This document shows, piece by piece, positions 33,026 to 41,135 of a DNA stretch of 53,754 bases (position 1 is the first letter of the stretch; the number at the start of each line of letters is the position of its first letter). Source of the stretch: UBA2108 sp002713215 (GTDB lineage Bacteria > Bacteroidota > Bacteroidia > Flavobacteriales_G > Salibacteraceae); contig CALAPY010000105.1 of NCBI GenBank assembly GCA_937891015.1, forward strand, positions 1 to 53,754, read 5' to 3'. A model generated the notes under the pieces. It searched no databases and had not been told where the DNA came from. It saw only the letters and a list, made by a program, of their open reading frames with translations. The position numbers were made by a program, and so were the translations under genes.

Positions 33026-33053
33026 TATTTGATTTATTCAGGAATTCAGATTC

Positions 33054-33671
33054 ATGAACATTATTGAACACTATTTCCCTGATTTGAGTCCAACTCAAAA
33101 GGAGCAATTCGCTAAGCTCGGCCCTCTATACACTTCATGGAACTCAAAAATTAATGTAATCTCCAGAAAAGATATTGACCTGCTTTACGAAAGGCATGTT
33201 CTTCATTCCCTGGCCATAGGCAAATACATAAGTTTTAATAATGGATCAAAAGTTTTGGACGTTGGAACAGGTGGAGGGTTTCCGGGAATACCATTGGCTA
33301 TTCTATTTCCTAACGTTAGATTTACGCTAATCGATTCTATTGGAAAAAAAATAAAGGTCGTAAACGATGTTGCCAGGCAGTTGGGACTTAAAAATTGCCA
33401 GGGGTTACATATGAATGCAAAATTGTATACCAACAAGGTAGATTTTGTTGTGAGTCGTGCAGTTACTAACTTTCCTGATTTTCTAAAACTTGTAGAAAAA
33501 AACATTCGGCTGGAGAATAAAAACCCCAAACCCAATGGTATTATTTACCTAAAAGGAGGAGATCTTAGCAAGGAGCTCTCCGGGTTTGAAGATCGAATAG
33601 ACATTCGTCCAATCAATGATTATTTTAACGAGGATTTCTTCAATCAAAAGCTAATTATTCACTACTATTGA
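33054..33671 (+). CDS. rsmG: 16S rRNA (guanine-527 N7)-methyltransferase
   Basis: RsmG (GidB) methylates N7 of G527 in 16S rRNA using SAM; its loss gives low-level streptomycin resistance in other bacteria. The 205-residue protein has the family start (Y-F-P-D-L-S-P-T-Q), the S-R-K-D and L-x-x-R-H-V-L-H-S-L motifs, the SAM loop D-V-G-T-G-G-G-F-P-G-I-P at 69-80, D-S-I-G-K-K-I-K-V and V-V-S-R-A-V. The next gene begins 3 bp after its stop. Confidence 0.94.
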   Translation: MNIIEHYFPDLSPTQKEQFAKLGPLYTSWNSKINVISRKDIDLLYERHVLHSLAIGKYISFNNGSKVLDVGTGGGFPGIPLAILFPNVRFTLIDSIGKKIKVVNDVARQLGLKNCQGLHMNAKLYTNKVDFVVSRAVTNFPDFLKLVEKNIRLENKNPKPNGIIYLKGGDLSKELSGFEDRIDIRPINDYFNEDFFNQKLIIHYY

Positions 33672-33674
33672 GTA

Positions 33675-34763
33675 ATGTTTAAGACGCTCAAACCACTGTT
33701 ATTCTTCATTACCTGGCTTATTTCGACTAACCTTTGGTCGCAAAACCAGTACGGATTTAGAATAGCTTATGAGAATATTGGACTTGCTATTGGTGGCACT
33801 GATGAGGTCTTTAACGGAATCAAAATTGATCTCATAGACAATGAATCGTACCAGATCAGAGGGTTTAATATCTGTGGAGCATACATGAGTCAGTCCAACA
33901 GAAACGACAAACATAACATTGTTTGGGGAGGTAACATTGGTTTACTTGGCTTAAGAGGCAGGACTTTTGGCGTTTCTATATTCCCATTTGGCAATTTCCA
34001 GGACGATATTCGCGGAGTCAGCTTTGGGCTCTTAAATTCGGGTTATAACCGCTCGGGAGTTTCCATGAGTATTGCATGGACCAAAGCTGTCGATCAGGGA
34101 ATATATGGTGCCACCGGATCATTAGGAGTTATTAAAGCTAAGAACATTAAAGGGTTTGCCATAGCCCCAGTAATATTTGGATTGTATCAGGATTATAAAT
34201 ATTACCGTATGGAAATGCGTGGAGTGGCTGTTTCACTGGTTATATATTCGAATTACTTTGATGGGATATCCCTGAGTTTAGTGAACATAAATAAACTGGC
34301 TCATGGAACTAACATAGGTCTGCTCAATATTTCTGAAAAAATGACTGGTTTACAAGTTGGTGTATTTAATGCGTCGGACACCTTAATGACCCGGGATCAA
34401 TACCTGGATCCTGAAAACGTTTATAAAATAGCACGTAAAAAAAGGCCCCTGGTTCAGGTTGGTGTTATAAATAGCAGTCAACAAAGTTTTACAACCCAAT
34501 TCGGTATTTTTAATCGTTCAGAAAAAAAGTATTGTCTGCAATTCGGCCTTATAAATGTGAACACGGCAAACAAGAAGGGGCTTAGAGTTATTCCCTTTGT
34601 TAATTGGCACACCGGAGAAACAGGCTTAAAAGAAGAGAGGAAACTATTAAAAGAAGAAAACAAGAAGGCCAAGGAAATTGAAAAAGAAATTAGAAAAAAC
34701 ACCAAAGCAGAAAGAAAGAAGAAAAGAGAATTGGAAAAATCTATGATTTTCGATAAAAACTAG
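33675..34763 (+). CDS. LA_2272-like surface-repeat protein
   Basis: A 362-residue protein with a signal peptide (about 1-22, ending N-L-W-S-Q). Repeated strands follow, with the pattern G-x-x-x-G-L-x-N, for example G-T-N-I-G-L-L-N, L-Q-V-G-V-F-N, V-Q-V-G-V-I-N, T-Q-F-G-I-F-N and L-Q-F-G-L-I-N. This is the repeat of the LA_2272 surface family, predicted to form a beta-solenoid or barrel. The last 60 residues are a highly charged Lys/Glu coiled-coil-like tail. It starts 3 bp after rsmG. The next gene begins at once after its stop, suggesting a joint envelope role. Function unknown. Confidence 0.6.
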   Translation: MFKTLKPLLFFITWLISTNLWSQNQYGFRIAYENIGLAIGGTDEVFNGIKIDLIDNESYQIRGFNICGAYMSQSNRNDKHNIVWGGNIGLLGLRGRTFGVSIFPFGNFQDDIRGVSFGLLNSGYNRSGVSMSIAWTKAVDQGIYGATGSLGVIKAKNIKGFAIAPVIFGLYQDYKYYRMEMRGVAVSLVIYSNYFDGISLSLVNINKLAHGTNIGLLNISEKMTGLQVGVFNASDTLMTRDQYLDPENVYKIARKKRPLVQVGVINSSQQSFTTQFGIFNRSEKKYCLQFGLINVNTANKKGLRVIPFVNWHTGETGLKEERKLLKEENKKAKEIEKEIRKNTKAERKKKRELEKSMIFDKN

Positions 34764-34766
34764 TTG

Positions 34767-35462
34767 GTGAAAAAGGCAATTATCATATCTCTTTTCGTTC
34801 TTCTAACAAGCACATTTGGTTGTATGTCGCTTGACCCAAGCGCAACCATAATAAAGTCCTTTAGGCAGGGACCCTTCGATGCCATATTTGTTCCCGGATG
34901 CCCTTATACCAAACCCGAATATGAAGGGCTGTTACTTGCTCGTGTATACTGGGCAAAATACATTTGGGAACAAGGCATGACAAAACGGGTATTGTTCTCG
35001 GGCTCATCAGTATATACTCCTTATGTAGAAGCCAAAATAATGAAGGAAATAGGTATCTGTGCTGGCATCGATTCCAACGTAATTAGGCTCGAAACCGAGG
35101 CTGAACATAGTAGTGAAAATTTGTATTACTGCTATAAAATGTCCCAGGATAGTGGCTGGAAAAATGTTGCCCTGGCTACCGATATCTTTCAAATGAAACA
35201 TCTCAAGCCATACATTGAGGCATTAAATTATGATGTTAAGTTAATTCCAATGGATTGGGATCAACTGGGAATGATAGAGCGATACGACATGGACATTGAC
35301 GATAGCAGGGCATTTGTTCATAATTTTATTCCAATTACGGATACCTTAACACCGGCCCAGGTAAAAAGTAATTCCAGTGGGAAGCGAGTTTTTGTCGATT
35401 TAGACCTTCACAAGAAGAAAACCAAAAAGGTGAAAATTCCTAAGAAAAGCGGCCATCGCTAA
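34767..35462 (+). CDS. DUF218/YdcF-like lipoprotein
   Basis: About 231 residues. It has a lipoprotein signal (T-F-G-C, about Cys19) and then a DUF218 domain of the SanA/ElyC/YdcF type: D-A-I-F-V-P-G-C-P-Y near residue 40, K-R-V-L-F-S-G-S-S-V-Y, E-A-E-H-S-S-E-N and V-A-L-A-T-D-I-F-Q-M-K-H. E. coli members act at the envelope (ElyC in lipid carrier balance), but the biochemical activity is unsettled. A basic tail (K-K-K-T-K-K-V-K) ends the protein. I take the GTG at 34767; a TTG one codon earlier is also possible. The stop overlaps the convergent ABC transporter stop by 4 bp. Confidence 0.75.
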   Translation: MKKAIIISLFVLLTSTFGCMSLDPSATIIKSFRQGPFDAIFVPGCPYTKPEYEGLLLARVYWAKYIWEQGMTKRVLFSGSSVYTPYVEAKIMKEIGICAGIDSNVIRLETEAEHSSENLYYCYKMSQDSGWKNVALATDIFQMKHLKPYIEALNYDVKLIPMDWDQLGMIERYDMDIDDSRAFVHNFIPITDTLTPAQVKSNSSGKRVFVDLDLHKKKTKKVKIPKKSGHR

Positions 35463-37252
35463 ACTACCACATCCAGTTTCTCTTTTCTGGATTGTATGGT
35501 ATGTAATTTAAAATACTCCCCATTCTTTTGGTCTAGTAATTCGTTATGAGTTCCTTGCTCAACAATTTGGCCATCCTTCACAACCAAAATATTGTCGGCC
35601 TTCTGAATGGTACTTAGCCGATGGGCAATTACAATACTAGTCCTTCCCTTCATCAGTTTATCCAGTGCATCCTGCACCAATTGTTCACTTTCCGAATCCA
35701 ATGAAGAAGTAGCTTCATCCAGAATCAGTATTCTTGGGTCTTTCAATACCGCCCTGGCTATTGCAACTCGCTGCCTCTGTCCTCCTGATAGTTGAATGCC
35801 TCGCTCCCCTACTATCGTATCGTACTTTTCAGGAAGTTTCTCAATGAATTCAGCGGCATTTGCCTTTACGGCGGCCTCTTTAATTTCATCAATACCCGCA
35901 TCGGGATTCCCATATCCGATGTTTTCCCTTATGCTTCCACCAAACAGAATTACTTCCTGGGGTACTATGGCCATTTGCTTTCTAAGCGAATGCAAATTGA
36001 AATCTGAGCTATCCTTATCGTCTATTCTTACATGACCTGAACTCGGGTCATAAAACCTTAATAACAGCGAGACTATGGTTGATTTTCCAGAACCACTTGG
36101 CCCTACCAATGCAACTTCTTTTCCCGATTCAACGCTAAAAGATACTTTTTGCAGAACTGGTATATCGGCCCTCGTAGAATAATTGAAATCTACATTTCTA
36201 AATTCAATCTTGCCAACCAGCGCAGCTTTATCGCCTTTATCCGATTGGATGGTTTCAGGTTCTTCATCAAAAATTTCCATTAGGTTTTCCGAGGCACCAA
36301 TGGCTTGAACCAATTGTGAATATAAATCTGCAATACCACCGATTGAAGCTCCGATAAATACGGTCAGTAGTAGAAAAGAAAACAGGTCACCAGTTTTTAG
36401 TAATTCGGCGTCCCTCAAAATTAATCCATACCAAATTACTCCAATGATGGAGCCGAATAAACCAAAAATAATAAATGAAACAAATGCCCCACGGTAAGTT
36501 GCAGTCTTAATAGCCAGGTTAATTATATCATTGGTTGCTGCGGTATACCTGCTTATTTCAAATCTTTCGTTAGCATAAGCCTTAACATTAAAAACACCCT
36601 GCAAGGTTTCTTCAACAATTGTATTGCTATCGGCTACCTTATCTTGGGTAAGTTTTGACATTTTACGGATGAATTTACCAAAAATGACAACCACAACTAT
36701 AACCAAAGGCACTACTGCCAACATAAAACCCGTTAATTTGGGAGATATGGAGAGAAGCAAGACGATACCCCCCAAAATAGTAAGAATTTGACGTAAAAAC
36801 TCCGCTATAGTCGTTGTAAATGTGGATTGTAAAAGTGAAACATCAGCTGAAATTCTACTCCCCAATTCGCCTACCCTTCTTGTGGAAAAGAAAGTCATTG
36901 GTAGTGAAATTAAATGAGAGTAAGCATCCTGCCTGATATAGGCTAGGGTTCGTTGAGCCGCATGCTCAAAAAGAACAATTCGGAAAAAGGAAAAAATAGC
37001 GTTTACAAAAAACACACCCAGTAACACAAGAGCCAACGTGTTTATATTTTGACTACCCGAAACGTCGAATAATTTACCCAACAGAATAGGAAACGCCAAA
37101 GTAGTTAAGCTGCTCAGCAGTAGGAACACAAGCCCCACAAAAAGATATACCTTAAATGGCCAGACATACCGAAGCAGCTTCTTTGCCTTTGCAATTGCAC
37201 TTTTACTCACTTTTTTAGAAGCTTCCCGGTCAGACTTTTTCTTTCCAAACAT
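35459..37252 (-). CDS. MsbA-like ABC exporter (membrane and ATPase domains fused)
   Basis: About 597 residues with six N-terminal transmembrane helices and a C-terminal ATPase. The ATPase has Walker A G-P-S-G-S-G-K-S-T, Q-loop V-P-Q-E, signature L-S-G-G-Q-R-Q-R, Walker B I-L-I-L-D-E-A-T-S-S and the H-loop I-A-H-R-L-S. It resembles MsbA-type lipid A flippases or multidrug exporters; the substrate is not defined. I prefer the ATG at 37250-37252. The in-frame ATG at 37271-37273 would place a -7 element (complement of CAAAAGTA, 37259-37266) inside the coding region. Confidence 0.92.
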   Translation of the reverse strand: MFGKKKSDREASKKVSKSAIAKAKKLLRYVWPFKVYLFVGLVFLLLSSLTTLAFPILLGKLFDVSGSQNINTLALVLLGVFFVNAIFSFFRIVLFEHAAQRTLAYIRQDAYSHLISLPMTFFSTRRVGELGSRISADVSLLQSTFTTTIAEFLRQILTILGGIVLLLSISPKLTGFMLAVVPLVIVVVVIFGKFIRKMSKLTQDKVADSNTIVEETLQGVFNVKAYANERFEISRYTAATNDIINLAIKTATYRGAFVSFIIFGLFGSIIGVIWYGLILRDAELLKTGDLFSFLLLTVFIGASIGGIADLYSQLVQAIGASENLMEIFDEEPETIQSDKGDKAALVGKIEFRNVDFNYSTRADIPVLQKVSFSVESGKEVALVGPSGSGKSTIVSLLLRFYDPSSGHVRIDDKDSSDFNLHSLRKQMAIVPQEVILFGGSIRENIGYGNPDAGIDEIKEAAVKANAAEFIEKLPEKYDTIVGERGIQLSGGQRQRVAIARAVLKDPRILILDEATSSLDSESEQLVQDALDKLMKGRTSIVIAHRLSTIQKADNILVVKDGQIVEQGTHNELLDQKNGEYFKLHTIQSRKEKLDVVV

Positions 37253-37391
37253 GGCCTGCAAAAGTAGGCCCATTAAACTTCATATGACATACCTAAATCT
37301 AGTGTTGGGAAGTGTGATAAATTTTTGATTTTACGAAGGTTTTACCGAATTGCTTTCTTTTGTCTATACTATTGAATTGAAAATTTACCAA

Positions 37392-38045
37392 ATGAAAGGT
37401 TTGCTAAAAGAGAACTCAAAATTTCTGGCCTTGTTTCTCATATCGGTATTGTCACTGGTGTTGCCTGCTTTTGTATTAAAGGAACACCTTTCCGATCTGA
37501 TATTTAGTATAATTTTTTCCGTCATGGTTCTGGCAAGTACCTTCACCATAGCTGAAACAAAAAGGCATCATAAAAAAATATTTATTATTGGTGCTACCAC
37601 GCTGGCATTTTCCTGGCTCTTATTCTTAGATGTGCTTCCCTTAAACCGCCCGTTGAAACTTGGAGGTGTGCCTTTCTTCTTCTTCTTTATATATACCGTC
37701 TACCGATTGGTCCATACTATCTTAAAAAGTACTGAAGTTACTCCTGATGTAATTTTTGGCGCAGTAACCGGCTATATATTTCTTGGGTACGCAGGTACCT
37801 TTTATTTTGAAATTATTCGGGACATTTTTCCTAATTCTTTTGATGCGGAGGCCATTCAAAATCCAATGTCACTCATTTATTACAGCTTCGTTACAATGAC
37901 CACCCTCGGATTTGGAGATATTACCCCTTTGAGTAACCCAGCAAGGAGCGGAACCATTGTACTTACAATTTTAGGGCAGTTCTACATCGCCACTGTTGTA
38001 GCGATACTGGTGAGTAAATACATAGCAGGATCATCCAATAAATAG
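37392..38045 (+). CDS. Potassium-channel-like protein (ion-channel-2 pore)
   Basis: About 217 residues with five or six hydrophobic segments, then a pore loop T-M-T-T-L-G-F-G-D-I-T-P at 168-179 and a last helix (about 185-208). T-L-G-F-G-D is a variant of the K+ selectivity filter T-V-G-Y-G-D. The helix before the pore linker has no regular Arg/Lys ladder, so voltage sensing is unlikely, and there is no cytoplasmic RCK domain. I prefer the ATG at 37392; an in-frame TTG at 37350 would add 14 residues with no family support. Confidence 0.82.
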   Translation: MKGLLKENSKFLALFLISVLSLVLPAFVLKEHLSDLIFSIIFSVMVLASTFTIAETKRHHKKIFIIGATTLAFSWLLFLDVLPLNRPLKLGGVPFFFFFIYTVYRLVHTILKSTEVTPDVIFGAVTGYIFLGYAGTFYFEIIRDIFPNSFDAEAIQNPMSLIYYSFVTMTTLGFGDITPLSNPARSGTIVLTILGQFYIATVVAILVSKYIAGSSNK

Positions 38046-38125
38046 ATTAAAATACTGATTATCAGATACTTTAAAACCTGAAAAAATATTCTTAAATAAG
38101 CATCCAAAAATTGACTTTAAATACA

Positions 38126-38133
38126 TACTTTTG
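38126..38133 (+). promoter_or_regulatory. -7 element of the rpmH promoter
   Basis: TACTTTTG matches TAnnTTTG and lies 36 bp before the rpmH start. A TTG at 38111-38113 is too close (12 bp) to be a standard -33 element. Confidence 0.4.
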
Positions 38134-38169
38134 CGCCTCGCTTTTTCGAAGCATAAATAATACAGAAAG

Positions 38170-38325
38170 ATGAAAAGAACGTTTCAGCCCTCAAATAGAA
38201 AAAGAAGGAATAAACACGGGTTTATGGAGAGAATGTCTACCAAAAATGGTAGAAAGGTGTTGGCTAGAAGAAGAAGGAAAGGTAGAAAGGAATTATCTGT
38301 GTCTGACTCGATCTATAGAAAGTAG
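38170..38325 (+). CDS. rpmH: 50S ribosomal protein L34
   Basis: A 51-residue, very basic protein with the L34 signature: M-K-R-T-F-Q-P-S-N-R-K-R-R-N-K-H-G-F at the start and R-M-S-T-K-N-G-R-K-V-L-A-R-R-R-R-K-G-R in the middle. L34 is a structural protein of the large ribosomal subunit. A short acidic and hydroxyl-rich C-terminal extension (S-V-S-D-S-I-Y-R-K) makes it slightly longer than the 46-residue E. coli protein, as is usual in this phylum. The usual rnpA neighbour is absent; a terminator follows. Confidence 0.97.
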   Translation: MKRTFQPSNRKRRNKHGFMERMSTKNGRKVLARRRRKGRKELSVSDSIYRK

Positions 38326-38349
38326 GTTGCTGATATATATAACGTTTAC

Positions 38350-38378
38350 AAAAAGGGTGGTTTTTACCACCTTTTTTT
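38350..38378 (+). terminator. Intrinsic terminator after rpmH
   Basis: GGTGGT (38356-38361) pairs with ACCACC (38366-38371) around a TTTT loop, followed by seven T residues (38372-38378). A-rich sequence before the stem could extend it and make it work in both directions. Confidence 0.85.
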
Positions 38379-38402
38379 GTGCCCAAAATTCAGTCTTGCA
38401 CC

Positions 38403-38410
38403 TACATTTG
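38403..38410 (+). promoter_or_regulatory. -7 element of the lhgO promoter
   Basis: TACATTTG, a perfect TAnnTTTG match, lies 21 bp before the lhgO ATG and just after the rpmH terminator. The nearest TTG upstream (38377-38379) has a long 23-bp spacer. Confidence 0.45.
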
Positions 38411-38431
38411 TAATGCAAAAATTAGACGATC

Positions 38432-39643
38432 ATGATGTATGATTTTACCATCGTTGGCGGTGGAATTGTTGGTTTAGCCACCGCATACAAATTGCAAAAA
38501 CGGTATCCAAATCTCAATTTACTGGTTCTTGAAAAAGAAGATCATTTTGCCCCCCATCAAACCGGAAATAATTCAGGAGTTATTCATTCGGGTATATACT
38601 ACAAACCGGGATCGTACAAAGCAAAGAACTGTGTTGAAGGCAGAAGAGAGCTGGTGGCTTTTGCCAAGGAACATGGAATCGATCACGACATCTGTGGTAA
38701 ATTAATTGTTGCAACTGACGAATCTGAATTTCCTTTTCTTGATAAAATCTATGAGCACGGCGTAAAAAACGATGTAGAAGATACAGAATACGTTTCGGCT
38801 GAACAGATTAAGGAAATAGAACCCTATTGTGAAGGGATAAAAGGAATTCGGGTGGGATGCACCGGAATTATAGACTTTAGGGGAACCACGGTTAAACTTG
38901 CTGAATTGGTTCAAAAAATAAATTCCAACTCGAAAACATTAACCGGCCACGAAGTAACCGGGTTAGAGCACAAAAGCGATCATACCATTATTACAACTCC
39001 TAAGGGGACCTTTGAGTCGAAAAGAATGATCTTCTGTTCGGGACTTCAGGCAGACCTTATGGCTAAAATGGATAAAGTAAAGATCAAGGAGAAGGTAGTT
39101 GGTTTCAGAGGAGATTACTATGAACTAACTGAACAGGGAAAACATAAAGTTAATCATCTAATATATCCGGTTCCTAATCCTGATTTTCCGTTTCTGGGGG
39201 TACATTTTACCCGAATGACCGATGGTGAAATTGAATGTGGCCCTAACGCTGTGTTTACCTTTAAAAGAGAAGGCTACGGCAAAACTGACTTTAGTTGGAA
39301 AGACACTATTGATGCTTTGACCTATAGAGGTACCTGGAAGTTTTTCTTTAGCAATATTGGTTTTGGTATCAATGAATATCGACGGGCATTTTCGCAGAAG
39401 CTATTTCTAAAAACGCTTCAGCGATTAATTCCTTCACTTACTATGGACGACATTCGACCTGGAAGAGCTGGAGTAAGGGCGATGCTCTTAAGCACCGATG
39501 GTGATACCCGTGACGATTTTAGAATCGAGTACAGTAAAAATTCAATTCACATTCTCAATGCACCCTCGCCTGCTGCCACAGCATGTCTAGCTATTGGAAA
39601 TGAAGTGGTAAAAATGGTTGAAAAGCAATTTGAGATTGCCTAG
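38432..39643 (+). CDS. lhgO: L-2-hydroxyglutarate oxidase
   Basis: LhgO is a membrane-associated FAD enzyme that oxidises L-2-hydroxyglutarate to 2-oxoglutarate and passes electrons to the quinone pool. The 403-residue protein has the dinucleotide motif I-V-G-G-G-I-V-G-L-A-T-A at 7-18 and E-K-E at the end of the second strand. It also has the family stretch H-Q-T-G-N-N-S-G-V-I-H-S-G-I-Y-Y with the FAD-linking histidine region, and a late R-P-G-R-A-G-V-R-A (here with D-I before it). It stands alone as a single-gene unit. The ATG-ATG start leaves a one-residue ambiguity. Confidence 0.92.
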   Translation: MMYDFTIVGGGIVGLATAYKLQKRYPNLNLLVLEKEDHFAPHQTGNNSGVIHSGIYYKPGSYKAKNCVEGRRELVAFAKEHGIDHDICGKLIVATDESEFPFLDKIYEHGVKNDVEDTEYVSAEQIKEIEPYCEGIKGIRVGCTGIIDFRGTTVKLAELVQKINSNSKTLTGHEVTGLEHKSDHTIITTPKGTFESKRMIFCSGLQADLMAKMDKVKIKEKVVGFRGDYYELTEQGKHKVNHLIYPVPNPDFPFLGVHFTRMTDGEIECGPNAVFTFKREGYGKTDFSWKDTIDALTYRGTWKFFFSNIGFGINEYRRAFSQKLFLKTLQRLIPSLTMDDIRPGRAGVRAMLLSTDGDTRDDFRIEYSKNSIHILNAPSPAATACLAIGNEVVKMVEKQFEIA

Positions 39644-39664
39644 GAATGTTCGTAGGGCTTACCT

Positions 39665-40207
39665 CTACTCTATTATTCTATACTTCTGCTGAATTTCCTG
39701 CCAATCCCAAATAAAATTCTCCATGATGTCGTCCAGACGTTTCAGAAATATTGGATTCGGACTGTTCATGTTTCGAAAGTATTGCTCTTGGTAATCGTTT
39801 AAGTTGTACTTGTGAAATACAGCCTTAGACATACCGTAATGTATGTTCTTAGAAGGCATATTCAAACGATTCATTTTGCTTTGGTATTTGCTTATATGTG
39901 CCTTCAATTGCTGATAGTCAAGATTTAATGCTGAAGCAAGATCAGATGTAATAGCATCAATTAGCCGAACATCCTGATAGTCGTTAAAGTATTTCGGTAT
40001 ATACTGCAAATTGCCGGCGATCACAATCATTAAAAACCGATCGGCACTTGAATTTGAAATATTGGGACGTTTTTCAAATTCAGGATCCTCGTTAATCATC
40101 CCTGCAACATCTGGAAAACCCTGATCTACCAGATGCAGAATACCGGAGACAAAAAGGTTGGCAAGTTTTTTTTCGGTAATCTTCTTCTTAGTAAGAAATG
40201 TAAACAT
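39665..40207 (-). CDS. Conserved-looking hypothetical protein
   Basis: A 180-residue mostly helical soluble protein with no signal peptide and no motif I can name. It has a basic N terminus (T-K-K-K-I-T-E-K-K) and a hydrophobic stretch L-F-V-S-G-I-L-H-L-V near residue 20. It is rich in Asn and aromatic residues towards its end (N-F-I-W-D-W-Q-E-I). Base and codon use look like those of the neighbours. It lies directly beside the repeat-rich, non-coding stretch at 40208-40423 and is transcribed away from it. The function is unknown. Confidence 0.6.
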   Translation of the reverse strand: MFTFLTKKKITEKKLANLFVSGILHLVDQGFPDVAGMINEDPEFEKRPNISNSSADRFLMIVIAGNLQYIPKYFNDYQDVRLIDAITSDLASALNLDYQQLKAHISKYQSKMNRLNMPSKNIHYGMSKAVFHKYNLNDYQEQYFRNMNSPNPIFLKRLDDIMENFIWDWQEIQQKYRIIE

Positions 40208-40263
40208 TTAGTACTTCTCCTTTTCTGTTTCACACAAAACTATAGCCTAGGAACAAGGGGATG

Positions 40264-40327
40264 AATTCTACAAATTCTACAGTTCTCAACAAAGTTATTA
40301 ACGGTTTTAGCGAATTGTTAATAACTT
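40264..40327. repeat. Iteron-like 9-mers plus 11-bp inverted repeat
   Basis: AATTCTACA occurs twice end to end (40264-40272 and 40273-40281). Downstream, AAGTTATTAAC (40292-40302) forms a perfect 11-bp inverted repeat with GTTAATAACTT (40317-40327) across 14 bp. The surrounding 216-bp gap (40208-40423) is AT-rich and non-coding and carries no TAnnTTTG promoter that I can see. The repeats resemble replication-origin or regulator sites; see the findings. Confidence 0.55.
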
Positions 40328-40423
40328 AATCCACTGAAAATCTACACCTTACAAGCAAAACGTGTTCAAAATAGCCTGAAATTGGCAGTTTAAGGTTTTG
40401 ACGTTTTTCTGAAATTGTAGCGC

Positions 40424-41134
40424 CTATTTCTGCACTACCAATCTATCCCCTTTTAGTTCGGGAACAACCTTTGTCTGGTCCATTTGAAGGCAGTATTTAA
40501 TGTCTTTTTCGAGGTTTAGGTTTTTTAATCTTCGTCGGTGAGAACTATTAATTAGGAAATCATCAATGTCGCTTTTACCCACTTCATAAAAAGTTTGGGT
40601 TGCCCTAGCGGAATCTGATAATTCGTTGAACACATCCCCTTCCAGCTGATTCACTACTGCACCTGCAAACAAACTGTCTTCAAGGTTAAACCTTCCCTTC
40701 CATCCCGCACAAAGAAGTAATACATCCTTCTTTTCCTGTTTTAAATAATCACAAACGGCAGAGAAATTTAAAAACGATCCAATAATAATTTTATAAGAAT
40801 TCTTAGCTACAAAAATGGCGCGAGTTCCATTCGTTGTTGTGAGTACAACTTCCTTTCCTGTAATACTTTCATCTATGTAATGAAAGGGAGAATTACCCAA
40901 ATGGAACCCGTCTACAATTTGACCTTGTCTCTCTGCAGCCGCTATATAACCCTTGTTTTGTAAGGCCTTTGCATCTTCAACCTTTTCAACCGGAATAATA
41001 GACTTTACACCATTTTCAAAAGCAGTACAAATGGCTGAAGTAGCTCTAAAAATATCAATTACAACGACAATTGCTTCTTTGTTCTCATAAAACGGATATA
41101 AATCCGGACTAAAAGCTACCTCTAATTTGGCCAT
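40424..41134 (-). CDS. comB: 2-phosphosulfolactate phosphatase family protein
   Basis: A 236-residue ComB-family protein. The motifs D-I-F-R-A-T-S-A-I near residue 27, A-A-E-R-Q-G near 67, N-S-P-F-H-Y, T-T-T-N-G-T-R-A and L-L-C-A-G-W-K-G-R-F-x-L-E-D are characteristic. In methanogens ComB dephosphorylates 2-phospho-3-sulfolactate on the way to coenzyme M. In Bacteroidota there is no coenzyme M pathway, so the substrate is open; sulfolactate handling is possible. It begins 1 bp after gcvT and shares its promoter. Confidence 0.85.
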   Translation of the reverse strand: MAKLEVAFSPDLYPFYENKEAIVVVIDIFRATSAICTAFENGVKSIIPVEKVEDAKALQNKGYIAAAERQGQIVDGFHLGNSPFHYIDESITGKEVVLTTTNGTRAIFVAKNSYKIIIGSFLNFSAVCDYLKQEKKDVLLLCAGWKGRFNLEDSLFAGAVVNQLEGDVFNELSDSARATQTFYEVGKSDIDDFLINSSHRRRLKNLNLEKDIKYCLQMDQTKVVPELKGDRLVVQK

Positions 41135-41135
41135 C

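Noticed and set aside
38053..38063. CTGAT-T-ATCAG palindrome after the channel gene as a terminator
   Set aside because: The stem is only 5 bp with no workable loop and no T-tract.
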